The notes beneath the pieces are model-generated. The model was not told the origin of the DNA. It searched no databases and saw nothing but the letters and a program-made list of their open reading frames with translations. DNA of 64,000 nucleotides from an uncultured Erysipelotrichaceae bacterium (lineage in GTDB: Bacteria > Bacillota_I > Bacilli_A > Erysipelotrichales > Erysipelotrichaceae): NCBI GenBank assembly GCA_947569705.1, contig CANOSP010000005.1, positions 40,133 to 104,132 on the forward strand, read 5' to 3'. Both the position numbers and the translations under genes were made by a program. Shown one piece after another: positions 8,483 through 17,112 of this stretch (its first letter is position 1; every line of letters begins with the position of its first letter).

Positions 8483-11400
8483 TTATTTCGTGCTTGCCTT
8501 ATCTTTGTTTTTCTTATATAACAATACACACATAACACTCATGCCAAAGACACATGTAAAAATATAGTAATTTATTACTGTGTAATCTGCGGTGAGCGCA
8601 CCGCCGATCGAATTTCCCGGGTAATAAACACCTTTTACATCGGTATCATTACCTGACTGATTAGGCTGTTCGGGTTTCGGATCATCCGGATTTGTCGGTT
8701 TACTCGGTTCATCGGGTTCATCCGGTGTATCGGGTTCCTTTGTCTCATCGAAAATCATCGTATCATACGGTACATCACCGTTGACGTTTTTATTCGGTTT
8801 CCACTCGGTAATATCTTTAATGTTTTCATCAGGAGTACCGTCTCCGTCGGTGTCTACGTTAATATCGGGTTTGCCGTCCCCATCTCCGTCGATATTGGTA
8901 TCAGGGATTCCGTCCCCATCAATATCGATATTAATATCCGGTTTCCCATCACCGTCAATATCAACATTGACATCCGGGCTGCCGTCTCCGTTAGTATCAA
9001 CATTCAAATACGGTTTACATTCAATATCCGTATCATAGCTAAAGCCTTGGAATGTATAATCCTTTTTCGGCGTCCACGGCATATGAACGGTACCGATATT
9101 GATGCTCGGCGTCATTTGATCCTTTGCGATATTGAAATCTGCTTTCATGTCACCGTTCGTATCAATATTGATATTCGGAATACCGTCATCATCCGTATCC
9201 ACATTAATGACTGCTTTTACACTTGTTCCCGTACAGTATTCTTCAAGGATATTATTGTCAGGATCTGCCTTCACACACTTGGTTGGTTTCCAATCCGTTT
9301 TCTTTAACATCACTAAGTTAAGATCAGGCTTGCCGTCATGATCGGTATCGATATTCAAATCAGGCACACCGTCTCCGTCACAGTCAATATTTAAATCAGG
9401 AATTTTATCGTTATTGCGATCGCCGTTAATGGTGATCCATTGATCAGGATTTTCAGGATCTTTCCACTTGATGTTTAAATCGGGACAACCGTCGCCGTCC
9501 GGATCATTGAAATCAGGTTTCCCATCGCCATCCACATCGACATCTATTTTCTTCAATTCTACTTCATGGCAGCTTTCGGCATTCGTATTACCGGCATTGT
9601 CAGTAGCTATTACGCATACTTTGTATTTTCCGGTTGTTTCACTGATTGTAATACTTGCCTTTTCTTTTGTGACTGTTAGTTTACCCTCTTTCATCAGTTC
9701 TTCACCTGATCGAGCAACTGTATCAAGCTTATATACCTTATAGCTGATTTCCTTGGTGCCGCTGACCTTTAAGTCATCTTTCGCATCACTTGTAGTAATC
9801 TCAAATGAAGTTCCCGGTTTGAAGAAGATGCCGCCGCTGATCTTATTAATAATATCCTGTAGCTTATTGTTTGTATCTTTTGCTTTAATCGCTTTAACCT
9901 TTGGCGATGTCTTATCGATCTTGATAATTTCTTGTTTCTCTTTTGTGATTGCGCCGCTGTCCTTTTTCATCCAAAAGTCCTGCGCAGTTTCACCCTCTCT
10001 TGTAAAAGTGAGCTGTGCCGGATTCCACGTACTTTGATCAAAGGATAAATGAATATACTCTTGATGATCACTGATGATGTTTACATCTTGATTCGTCCAT
10101 TTGCCTGTGTAAGTTGTGCCTTTTCCATCATTGATTTCTAAATGATACCAATCATCTTCGATATTATCTTCCTTAATAGTAAGTGTTCCCTCTTTAAATG
10201 TAAAACTATAGTTTGGATAAGTCTTGTTTAACGTCGTGATGTCTCCCTTGATCGGATAGCTGCCTGCATTACTGCTGGTCTTTGCGGTTGTGCTTAGCTT
10301 AATATCATTGGCTTGGATTACATCCTGTACACCGTTCCATGTGACTAATTGATTCTTAAAATCTTGATAGGTTAAACTTGGATTTTGTTCTCCCTTATAT
10401 TTCTCTTGATCATCGATTGTAATTTCAATTTCTTTCGGCAATACCTGTACATTAATGTTCTTACTTAACGGTGTTTCTCCGTCTGCCGTTCTTGTCACCT
10501 TGATTGTAATATTCGTTTTCCCGCTGTATTTCAATGCATCAAACTCCGCACTGTTTCCGTTAATTGTTGGGTTTGAGATATATGTGGTATTATCTACTTC
10601 AAACTGATACTGTACATTCGTACTGCTTGAATCATCTTGAAGGCTACTGATGGTGAAGTGATCTCCGTATACAATCTTTCCCATATTTGTAGTAGCCAAG
10701 ATACTTTCATCGGGACTCATAATATGAAGCTTGCCGTCAGCTTCCGCTTTCTCATAGTTGCGATTTCCTGCTTTTACTACATGTAACGGTATATCTAAGC
10801 CTTCACTTCCGCTGTAATCATAATGAATTGTTTTTCCGTCATTTGTATATGCGATATTGTTAGTGATGCTTGTATCTACCGATATATAATAGCTTGTATC
10901 ACTTACACTCGCTCCGCCCTCGTTGCTTGAAATATCCTGTTCATTGATAATCGGCGCTACCGATCCTTTTCCGTTCGCCACATAGGTAACTTCTTTAAAA
11001 GAAATTGTTTGACTTGCTTTGGTGATATTAATCGGTAATTCAATCGTTTTATCACTGTAGTTACCGCTCGGATCATGACTCGTCGCTTCGACAATCACTC
11101 TGCCGATCTGACTCGGTGAAATCGTCGCATTCAGAATTGTAACCAAACCACTCGCATCTACCGAGATCACATCGGTAGGACTTCCTGCTTTCAGTTGATA
11201 ACTTACGGTAGAACCAGTTGGATTCCCTGCGGTATATAATTGAAATGTTTTTGCCTTTTCGTATTGTTCCACATAAGCACTGTAAGCAGTACCGCTCTTC
11301 GGCAATTCATTTCCTGCATTGTCTGTATAAATGAAGTCTTGCGCTCCTGCCGTTACGGTAAAGGTTAATTCCGCCTGTGCATCTCCCTGTCCTGCCGCAC

Positions 11401-14053
11401 CTTTTTTCTCTGCGACGATCGTTACCGTTCCTACTCCGTGTATCGTTATCGCCCCGCTGTTTTCATTGACTTCAATTACATTCGTTGAGCCATCCTCGAT
11501 TTTATATTTCACAGGATTTGTATTTGTGCTGCCCTTGACTGTCGCAAACACCGTAATATTAGTATCTGTCGCTTTAGCACTCTTTGTCGTTATCGCTACA
11601 TTGGAGCTGCTGTTCTCATAGAACTTCAAATCCTCTGCCGCTGCCATTCCGACATTGATTGTTACCGGTATTTCTTTCGTACTCCATTTATCACTCACTG
11701 TTACAGTAATCGTATAGCTTCCTACTGCCAAATTCGCTTTTGTGGTGATTACACCTGTGCTTGCATTTACCGCAAAGAAGCTTCCGTCTCCATCAGTCTT
11801 TAATCCGTACGTATAGGTGAATCTACTGCCTGTTACATCATCCGGCGTTCCCGGTGATCCTTTGATTGTTCCTATCGTTCCGTTGATTTTAATATTAGGA
11901 TCATTCGCACTAAAGGTCGGTGTACTGATATCACTTGAATTGGCATGAGGGGTTACACTGCCGTTTACCTCTGCATAAACTACAATTTCTTTTTCTGCAT
12001 AAGCTGAATTATAGTTATTGTTTCCGCTACTTGGATCATCATCTGCGGTTGCCCGTATTTTCACTTTTCCATAAGCACCGTTTCCTTTATAAGTTATCGC
12101 TCCTGTATCAGAATCAATATCAATCAGTCCAATATCACCGCCCACCTTTGAATACGTAATCTTTACATCACTGTTGTTTGGTGTGGCTGTTGCGCTTTCA
12201 TTCCAAACTGTAGCTGCATCTGTGATTGATTTCTTCGTTTGATTGGAATCATCAAATGCCACTGTTAAGTTTGTCTTTTCCACTGTGAATGAGGTACATA
12301 CCTTAGAATCAGATGTTGCCGCAGTCGGATCACCGTTCGCATCTACAGCACTTACACAAAATTTATAATCTCCTGCCTTCAATCCACCGTTCACTAAATC
12401 AGGTGCATTACTTTTGATTTTCACATTCAGTGAGGTACTGTTTGAAGCACCGCTTGAATTTAATCCATCAATTTCGAAGTTTTGATACGTATTATCACCA
12501 TTTGATGCTACTGAATAAGTAAGCGGCATTATACCTTGCGGATTAATCGTAACCTTGCCTACAGTTTGACCTGCATTCACATTTTTACTGAATTCATAAT
12601 CATTTCCTGCAGAAGCTCCGCTTTGCGGTGCCTTTGTATAAGTCAGCTTATGCGTCTTTACAATTTCTAATTCTTGATAGGCTGACAACGCTGATGATTC
12701 AGCCGGAGCCATGCTTGATTCGTTATAACCTTCATTCACCAATGCGATTTTATATTTTCCTTCATCAATTCCTGACAAATCCAATTCGTATTTATCTGCA
12801 CCGTTCGCTGTCGCAACCGGAATATAGTATGCCAATTCATTATTTTTAAAGAATAATGCAGAGACTGTATTTACATCACCATCACTCGACCCTGCCGCCG
12901 CATTCGCATCAAGATAAATCGACGAATCTTTAACAGCCTTTGATATAGTTGTTGTATTCTTATTTTCAATATCATTGAATATAATTGAATGAGCGCCTGT
13001 ATCATCAAGCAGTCGAAGCTTTAATTTATCATAATCTGATGTAGCTGTATAAATGTTAGAATAACTGCCACTTAAATCAGGACTTGAATTTTTTACTTTC
13101 GCATACGTACTTCCTGACCCCATACCTGTTGCGAATACTACATCGTTTAAATCTAATTCCGCACTTAATCGTAAACCACTTGTCGTATTGGAAGAACAAG
13201 CGGATTTAGTACATTTGGGAGCAGTATCATATATAACATTTCCTGCTGAAGAAAACACAAAAACTCTTAAATCGGCATTTATACTGAGATCGGATCCGGC
13301 TGATAAAGTTTCTCCTACAAAGTAGTCCTGAACAAACGCTAAATCATTATTAGATAAATGGTAACCTCCGGATACGTTTATCTTGGAAGATCCGGAAATA
13401 GATAATAAAGTAAAACGATCACCAATAAAAAAACTTTGCGGATTTAAAAGACCATAATGTAAAAACTCTTCATATTGTGTTGCTAATCCCGGCTGAGAAT
13501 TTCTTTCATTATAAAGAAGTTGTAAATATTCGAAATTTCGATTTATCAGAATTTTTTTTGTTTTATTTGATATATTTGTGTTTACATTTCTTAATTCTGA
13601 CGCTATAACAGAAGTAGGCTCACTTGTCAGATAATCCTCAACCATAGTATAGGTACCCACCATCTGAACCGATGGATAAGAGGTGAAACTAGGCGTATTC
13701 GTATATACTTCATTTTGCATCGCAAACCATCCTGTGATATTAGGAACAGATGTATCTAATGAATAAACTCCGCTACCATCGACCTGTGGTTGATACGTCT
13801 TATAGGTTTCCTTCAACAACAGAATAAAAGACATCGGATTACCGGATGCAGTATTAGAGCCTACATATACTTTATCACCTTTTACCATTGATCCTGGACC
13901 GCCGGGTCCTATCCCTTTTTCACCTAATTTCATTGTGACAGAACTGCCTACATTATAAGCAGATGCAGCATCTAAATTCATATTGCTGTAGACATAGCCT
14001 ATCGAGCAGAATCCTATTAAAGTTACTAATACGATGATTAATCTTTTCCACAT
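8483..14053 (-). CDS. Giant secreted surface protein: cadherin/Ig-like, MBG-like and DxDGDGxPD calcium-type repeats, C-terminal anchor
   Basis: 1,856 residues from the ATG at 14053, which has AAAGGA 10 nt upstream and opens a signal peptide (WKRLIIVLVTLIGFCSIGYV). An in-frame ATG at 14149 only adds a non-secretory leader. Order: a novel N-terminal part (about 480 residues), several cadherin/Ig-like beta domains ('VNASTGVITTKANLAVGSYT'), an MBG-like domain (around 10.1-10.5 kb), then about twelve NxDxDGDGxPD repeats (8820-9545). A Pro/Asp/Glu-rich wall spacer follows, then a conserved PGNSIGG stretch, one TM helix and KKNKDKASTK. It probably spans the wall as an adhesin or matrix protein. No LPXTG is present; the anchor motif reads GGALTAD. 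A close paralogue starts at the right edge. The gene directly upstream is a membrane-tethered ECF sigma factor. Confidence 0.85.
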   Translation of the reverse strand: MWKRLIIVLVTLIGFCSIGYVYSNMNLDAASAYNVGSSVTMKLGEKGIGPGGPGSMVKGDKVYVGSNTASGNPMSFILLLKETYKTYQPQVDGSGVYSLDTSVPNITGWFAMQNEVYTNTPSFTSYPSVQMVGTYTMVEDYLTSEPTSVIASELRNVNTNISNKTKKILINRNFEYLQLLYNERNSQPGLATQYEEFLHYGLLNPQSFFIGDRFTLLSISGSSKINVSGGYHLSNNDLAFVQDYFVGETLSAGSDLSINADLRVFVFSSAGNVIYDTAPKCTKSACSSNTTSGLRLSAELDLNDVVFATGMGSGSTYAKVKNSSPDLSGSYSNIYTATSDYDKLKLRLLDDTGAHSIIFNDIENKNTTTISKAVKDSSIYLDANAAAGSSDGDVNTVSALFFKNNELAYYIPVATANGADKYELDLSGIDEGKYKIALVNEGYNESSMAPAESSALSAYQELEIVKTHKLTYTKAPQSGASAGNDYEFSKNVNAGQTVGKVTINPQGIMPLTYSVASNGDNTYQNFEIDGLNSSGASNSTSLNVKIKSNAPDLVNGGLKAGDYKFCVSAVDANGDPTAATSDSKVCTSFTVEKTNLTVAFDDSNQTKKSITDAATVWNESATATPNNSDVKITYSKVGGDIGLIDIDSDTGAITYKGNGAYGKVKIRATADDDPSSGNNNYNSAYAEKEIVVYAEVNGSVTPHANSSDISTPTFSANDPNIKINGTIGTIKGSPGTPDDVTGSRFTYTYGLKTDGDGSFFAVNASTGVITTKANLAVGSYTITVTVSDKWSTKEIPVTINVGMAAAEDLKFYENSSSNVAITTKSAKATDTNITVFATVKGSTNTNPVKYKIEDGSTNVIEVNENSGAITIHGVGTVTIVAEKKGAAGQGDAQAELTFTVTAGAQDFIYTDNAGNELPKSGTAYSAYVEQYEKAKTFQLYTAGNPTGSTVSYQLKAGSPTDVISVDASGLVTILNATISPSQIGRVIVEATSHDPSGNYSDKTIELPINITKASQTISFKEVTYVANGKGSVAPIINEQDISSNEGGASVSDTSYYISVDTSITNNIAYTNDGKTIHYDYSGSEGLDIPLHVVKAGNRNYEKAEADGKLHIMSPDESILATTNMGKIVYGDHFTISSLQDDSSSTNVQYQFEVDNTTYISNPTINGNSAEFDALKYSGKTNITIKVTRTADGETPLSKNINVQVLPKEIEITIDDQEKYKGEQNPSLTYQDFKNQLVTWNGVQDVIQANDIKLSTTAKTSSNAGSYPIKGDITTLNKTYPNYSFTFKEGTLTIKEDNIEDDWYHLEINDGKGTTYTGKWTNQDVNIISDHQEYIHLSFDQSTWNPAQLTFTREGETAQDFWMKKDSGAITKEKQEIIKIDKTSPKVKAIKAKDTNNKLQDIINKISGGIFFKPGTSFEITTSDAKDDLKVSGTKEISYKVYKLDTVARSGEELMKEGKLTVTKEKASITISETTGKYKVCVIATDNAGNTNAESCHEVELKKIDVDVDGDGKPDFNDPDGDGCPDLNIKWKDPENPDQWITINGDRNNDKIPDLNIDCDGDGVPDLNIDTDHDGKPDLNLVMLKKTDWKPTKCVKADPDNNILEEYCTGTSVKAVINVDTDDDGIPNINIDTNGDMKADFNIAKDQMTPSINIGTVHMPWTPKKDYTFQGFSYDTDIECKPYLNVDTNGDGSPDVNVDIDGDGKPDINIDIDGDGIPDTNIDGDGDGKPDINVDTDGDGTPDENIKDITEWKPNKNVNGDVPYDTMIFDETKEPDTPDEPDEPSKPTNPDDPKPEQPNQSGNDTDVKGVYYPGNSIGGALTADYTVINYYIFTCVFGMSVMCVLLYKKNKDKASTK
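8820..9545 (-). repeat. Twelve-residue DxDGDGxPD-type repeats inside the surface protein
   Basis: About 12 units of the form [IV]-D-x-D-G-D-G-x-P-D-x-N (for example VDIDGDGKPDIN, IDIDGDGIPDTN), some separated by WKP-containing linkers. The Asp spacing matches thrombospondin type 3/EF-hand-like calcium loops, so rigid calcium-stabilised stalks are inferred. Confidence 0.8.
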
Positions 14054-14321
14054 ACAAATTTTTCCTTTCTTTTTGTCTACAAATGTAGACGTTATGAAAC
14101 AGGTGTTTTTATATAAAAAATCAAAAGGTGCTTCATTTCGCAGCGACATTCATACACTTATGCGCTCCCCTTTTCAGAAAAAAGGTTCAAAAATATCAGA
14201 AAAAATTTTAATTTTTTTAACTTTCTTTATTTAAAATAATATTATCAGTATTTTTACGTAAAATCATCAAGTAAATTATGGAAATTAGATCATTTATTTA
14301 TAATTCAGATATAAAATAAGC

Positions 14322-14352
14322 AAAAATAAAAGCTTATAAAAATAAGCCTTTA
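14322..14352 (-). terminator. Terminator after the sigma-factor gene
   Basis: On the minus strand AAAGGCTTAT and ATAAGCTTT flank a T-rich loop, followed by TATTTTT. Confidence 0.5.
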
Positions 14353-14376
14353 AAATAAAATATTTCTTTTCACAAA

Positions 14377-15405
14377 TTATTTATAAAGTCTACTTTCAAA
14401 AGCATCTGCCCACAGATCAGTTTTTAATTGCTCGTAATAGGCTCCGCCGTAGCGCTTTAATTCCTCGTATAACGGTTGAATCAAACGAATTTCCGCATCT
14501 GCTTTTTGATTGATCATATCTTCACAACATGCCCAAGCAATTAATGTAAAATACGCATCCTGCGCATTATCGATCACATCATCTCCGAGCTGTTTTTCAA
14601 TAAATTCACGCTGTTGAACGATTGTTTCCTGCGAATCATTTCCAAAATGAAAATCGCTTAACATCACGGCACCTGTGATGATTACGGCAACTGCGGTAAC
14701 ACCCGCAATGATTTGAGTAAATGTAAAATGAAGCATCTGCCTCGGTGAAATCATTGCGGCAGGCTCTTTACAACATTCATAAAATTGTCTCGTCAACACA
14801 CTTGCGACAAGCGCATCAAATTCACGAAAGGTTAAAGTGATTCCCTGTGCTTTCTCATATTCATCCAGTACTTGTTTTAAACAAGTTCTCCCGTAGGACA
14901 ATCTGCTTTTTACCGTCCCGATCGGTATTTCCAGTATTTCCGCAATTTCTTTTACGCTGAACTGTTCCAAATAAAACAGTGTTATAATCGCAGCTTGAGA
15001 GGGCGGAAGTTTAGCTATCAATGATTCCAAAACTTCTTTATCACATTTAAAATGGGTCAACTGTTCCGGAGTAAACTCTATTCTTTCTTCCTGTATCGAA
15101 TTGATCAGCGGTTCATCTTCAAAATCAATTGTGGTATGTTTATTTTTGCGAAAGATTTTCTTGCATTTAGAAAGAACGATTTTATAAAGCCATGCTTTAA
15201 AATAAGCATTCTCTTTTAATGTATGAATTGATCGATGTACTTCAATAAAGGTGTCCTGCACTGCATCTTTCGCATCTGCCTCATTGCGACACAGCTTGTT
15301 CGCAAAGAAATATGCCAGTTTATAAAATTCATTATATAATTGTTCAAAAGCACCTTCTTCATGTTTTTTTACTGCTTCAATTAATTTACAGGTTTCTTCT
15401 TTCAC
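14377..15405 (-). CDS. ECF-type RNA polymerase sigma factor with C-terminal transmembrane extension
   Basis: About 342 residues. Residues ~1-95 are sigma region 2 (FEQLYNEFYKLAYFFANKL, DAVQDTFIEV). Residues ~125-185 are region 4 (LPPSQAAIITLFYLEQFSVK, then IPIGTVKSRLSYGR). A ~150-residue tail follows with one hydrophobic TM segment (IIAGVTAVAVIITGAVML, ~235-255) and an extracytoplasmic ~85-residue domain (FIEKQLGDDVIDNAQDAYFT). Most ECF factors end after region 4, so this one carries a built-in tether. The start is uncertain: TTG at 15414 abuts AAGGGA, so GTG at 15405 (10-nt spacing) is preferred. It lies just upstream of the giant surface protein gene on the same strand, a likely target (inference). 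Confidence 0.85.
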   Translation of the reverse strand: MKEETCKLIEAVKKHEEGAFEQLYNEFYKLAYFFANKLCRNEADAKDAVQDTFIEVHRSIHTLKENAYFKAWLYKIVLSKCKKIFRKNKHTTIDFEDEPLINSIQEERIEFTPEQLTHFKCDKEVLESLIAKLPPSQAAIITLFYLEQFSVKEIAEILEIPIGTVKSRLSYGRTCLKQVLDEYEKAQGITLTFREFDALVASVLTRQFYECCKEPAAMISPRQMLHFTFTQIIAGVTAVAVIITGAVMLSDFHFGNDSQETIVQQREFIEKQLGDDVIDNAQDAYFTLIAWACCEDMINQKADAEIRLIQPLYEELKRYGGAYYEQLKTDLWADAFESRLYK

Positions 15406-15575
15406 ATCAATCAATCCCTTCTTTTTTAATCATATTGTTTATTTTTATCATTGTCAATATTTATTTTTCTTTTTTGTGTTTTTATTAACATTTATATATG
15501 AAGGAATAATTACAAAAGAAACAAAAAAAAAGCTTGATAACAATGTATCAAGGCTTTTCGCTTGTTTCATAAGTC

Positions 15576-16445
15576 TTATGCCGAAAGTATTTCAATATCG
15601 TGTTCGCGAATAAGAATCATGTTTTCCCATTGAGCGCTCAGACTTCCGTCTTCACTGTAAGATGTCCAACCGTTGTCCGCATCAATATATAAATGCCAGT
15701 CACCTGCATTGATCATCGGCTCAACCGTGATAATCATTCCCGGTGTTAAAACCATTCCGGTATTTTTAATTCCTACATGCGATACAATCGGATCTTCGTG
15801 GAATTCCTTGCCTACTCCATGTCCTGCATAATCGCGTACTACGCTGTAGCCGTTTTTATGTGCATGTTCCACAATCGCAGCTCCGATATCGCCAACACAT
15901 CCCCACGGTTTAATCGCTTTGATGCCGATCTCCATGCATTCTTTCGTCACTTCGACAAGACGCTTGGCTTCCTCACTGACATTGCCGATCATAAACATAC
16001 GGCTGGCATCGGCATAATACCCGTGATAGATTGTGGATACATCTACGTTGACAATATCACCGTCCTGTAATATTACATTAGGATCGGGTATTCCGTGACA
16101 CACCTCATCGTTCACACTTGTACAACAGCTTTTAGGAAATCCCTCATAGCCGAGCGGGGCGGGTATTGCGCCGTGTGAGACAGTGTATTCATAAACGAGT
16201 TTGTCAATATCTTCCGTACTCATACCGGTACGTATATGCCCGGCAACATAATCTAAGACACCGCTGTTTATTTGAGCGCTTTTTTTAATTTCAATAATTT
16301 CTTTTGGATTTTTGATCAATTCACGATGCGGCATATGATAGCCTTTTATTTTCATCATTTGGTATTTTTCATCGAATTTTTCATGACATTGCTTGTATTT
16401 CTTTCCGCTGCCGCACCAACACAGCGTATTGCGTTTCATTTCCAT
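15576..16445 (-). CDS. map: Methionine aminopeptidase, type I, with N-terminal SEC-C motif
   Basis: 289 residues. It removes the initiator Met from nascent proteins. An N-terminal SEC-C zinc motif (CWCGSGKKYKQCH) is followed by the pita-bread fold. The metal ligands are visible: Asp in VNVDVSTIYHGYYADASRMF (two Asp), His in GHGVGKEFHEDP, and Glu in ITVEPMI and WENMILI. AGAGGA lies 6 nt before the ATG at 16445; an in-frame ATG at 16499 lacks a ribosome site. SEC-C-linked Map is common in Bacillota. It is monocistronic, away from the usual secY-adk-map-infA cluster. Confidence 0.95.
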   Translation of the reverse strand: MEMKRNTLCWCGSGKKYKQCHEKFDEKYQMMKIKGYHMPHRELIKNPKEIIEIKKSAQINSGVLDYVAGHIRTGMSTEDIDKLVYEYTVSHGAIPAPLGYEGFPKSCCTSVNDEVCHGIPDPNVILQDGDIVNVDVSTIYHGYYADASRMFMIGNVSEEAKRLVEVTKECMEIGIKAIKPWGCVGDIGAAIVEHAHKNGYSVVRDYAGHGVGKEFHEDPIVSHVGIKNTGMVLTPGMIITVEPMINAGDWHLYIDADNGWTSYSEDGSLSAQWENMILIREHDIEILSA

Positions 16446-16574
16446 TTCATATCCTCTCATTCTTTTGTATAGTATAGCATGATTTTTATGATATTTCACG
16501 TAGATGATGGCAGTTTTTCATACAAAGGGACTGTTATTTTCATAAAAAATCCGTTATAATATTGGTTGAGTTAC

Positions 16575-16663
16575 GGAGACGTATCGAAGTGGCTGTAACG
16601 AGACTGATTCGAAATCAGTTGACGTGAAAGCGTCCGTGGGTTCGAATCCCACCGTCTCCGCCA
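16575..16663 (+). tRNA. tRNA-Ser (anticodon CGA)
   Basis: Full class II cloverleaf. The acceptor GGAGACG pairs with CGTCTCC. The anticodon stem ACTGA/TCAGT carries the loop TTCGAAA (anticodon CGA, reads UCG). The variable arm GACGTGAAAGCGTC, the T arm GTGGGTTCGAATCCCAC, discriminator G and an encoded CCA are all present. A terminator follows at once. A degenerate copy of its 3' half lies about 260 bp downstream. Confidence 0.97.
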
Positions 16664-16673
16664 AATCACCAAC

Positions 16674-16697
16674 GAAGCCTTCCAATAAAGGCTTTTT
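16674..16697 (+). terminator. tRNA-Ser terminator
   Basis: AAGCCTT-loop-AAGGCTTTTT directly after the tRNA. Confidence 0.7.
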
Positions 16698-16819
16698 GTT
16701 TGTCTTTATCGGAAGATACAGTAGATTATACGGAAATTTTGTGATAATTATAGTGTATATATATCAGCATAAAATTTCCACCGTTAACACTTTTCAAATG
16801 CCTTAGAGTATAATAACAA

Positions 16820-16905
16820 TGACATTTCAATGATAAATCGCAAGATATTTTATGACTTTTCAATAATAAATCGCTGTATATTTTATGACATTTCAAATAA
16901 AAACA
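16820..16905. repeat. 33-bp tandem repeat, 2.6 copies, in a gene-free gap
   Basis: Units begin at 16820, 16853 and 16886 (TGACATTTCAATGATAAATC, then TGACTTTTCAATAATAAATC, then a partial unit). The 450-bp gap 16664-17112 holds only these repeats, the tRNA fragment and hairpins. TGACATTTCA-type internal repeats are typical of IS21-family ends, so an insertion-sequence remnant is possible. Confidence 0.6.
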
Positions 16906-16924
16906 ATAAAACTGTAAAAAAAAC

Positions 16925-16968
16925 TGACGTGAAAGTGACCTTTGGTTTGAGTCACACTGCCTTTGCCA
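16925..16968 (+). pseudogene. Degenerate copy of the 3' half of tRNA-Ser
   Basis: TGACGTGAAAG is identical to tRNA positions 16620-16630. The following 33 bases match at 22 positions without gaps through the terminal GCCA. As with the true tRNA, a GCCTT...AAGGCTTTTTT terminator follows. Anticodon stem and 5' half are missing. Confidence 0.7.
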
Positions 16969-16980
16969 TATTTTCATTGA

Positions 16981-17020
16981 GCCTTGAGAAAAGGCTTTTT
17001 TGATTAAAAGAAAAGCCTTT
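16981..17020. terminator. Overlapping terminator hairpins
   Basis: GCCTTgagaAAAGGCTTTTTT reads on the plus strand. A second pairing AAAGGCTTTT/AAAAGCCTTT can serve the minus-strand ABC operon ending at 17113. Confidence 0.55.
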
Positions 17021-17112
17021 AATTTCATATTTTCCATACTACTCTTAAAGGCTGATATACAATATTTACTTTTAAAAACAAAATTGCGTAACTTCTGTCA
17101 GATCCCTTCGAC

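Noticed and set aside
8781..12849. Several plus-strand open frames of 70-96 codons opposite the giant surface gene
   Set aside because: They mirror the repeat structure of the minus-strand coding region and have no ribosome sites or family features.
16820..16905. Short tandem repeats as a CRISPR array
   Set aside because: Units are contiguous 33-bp copies without unique spacers and there are no cas genes in the window.
16726..17037. Minus-strand 103-codon frame with internally repeated peptides
   Set aside because: The repetition comes from the 33-bp DNA repeats, it lacks a ribosome site and spans the tRNA remnant and terminators.
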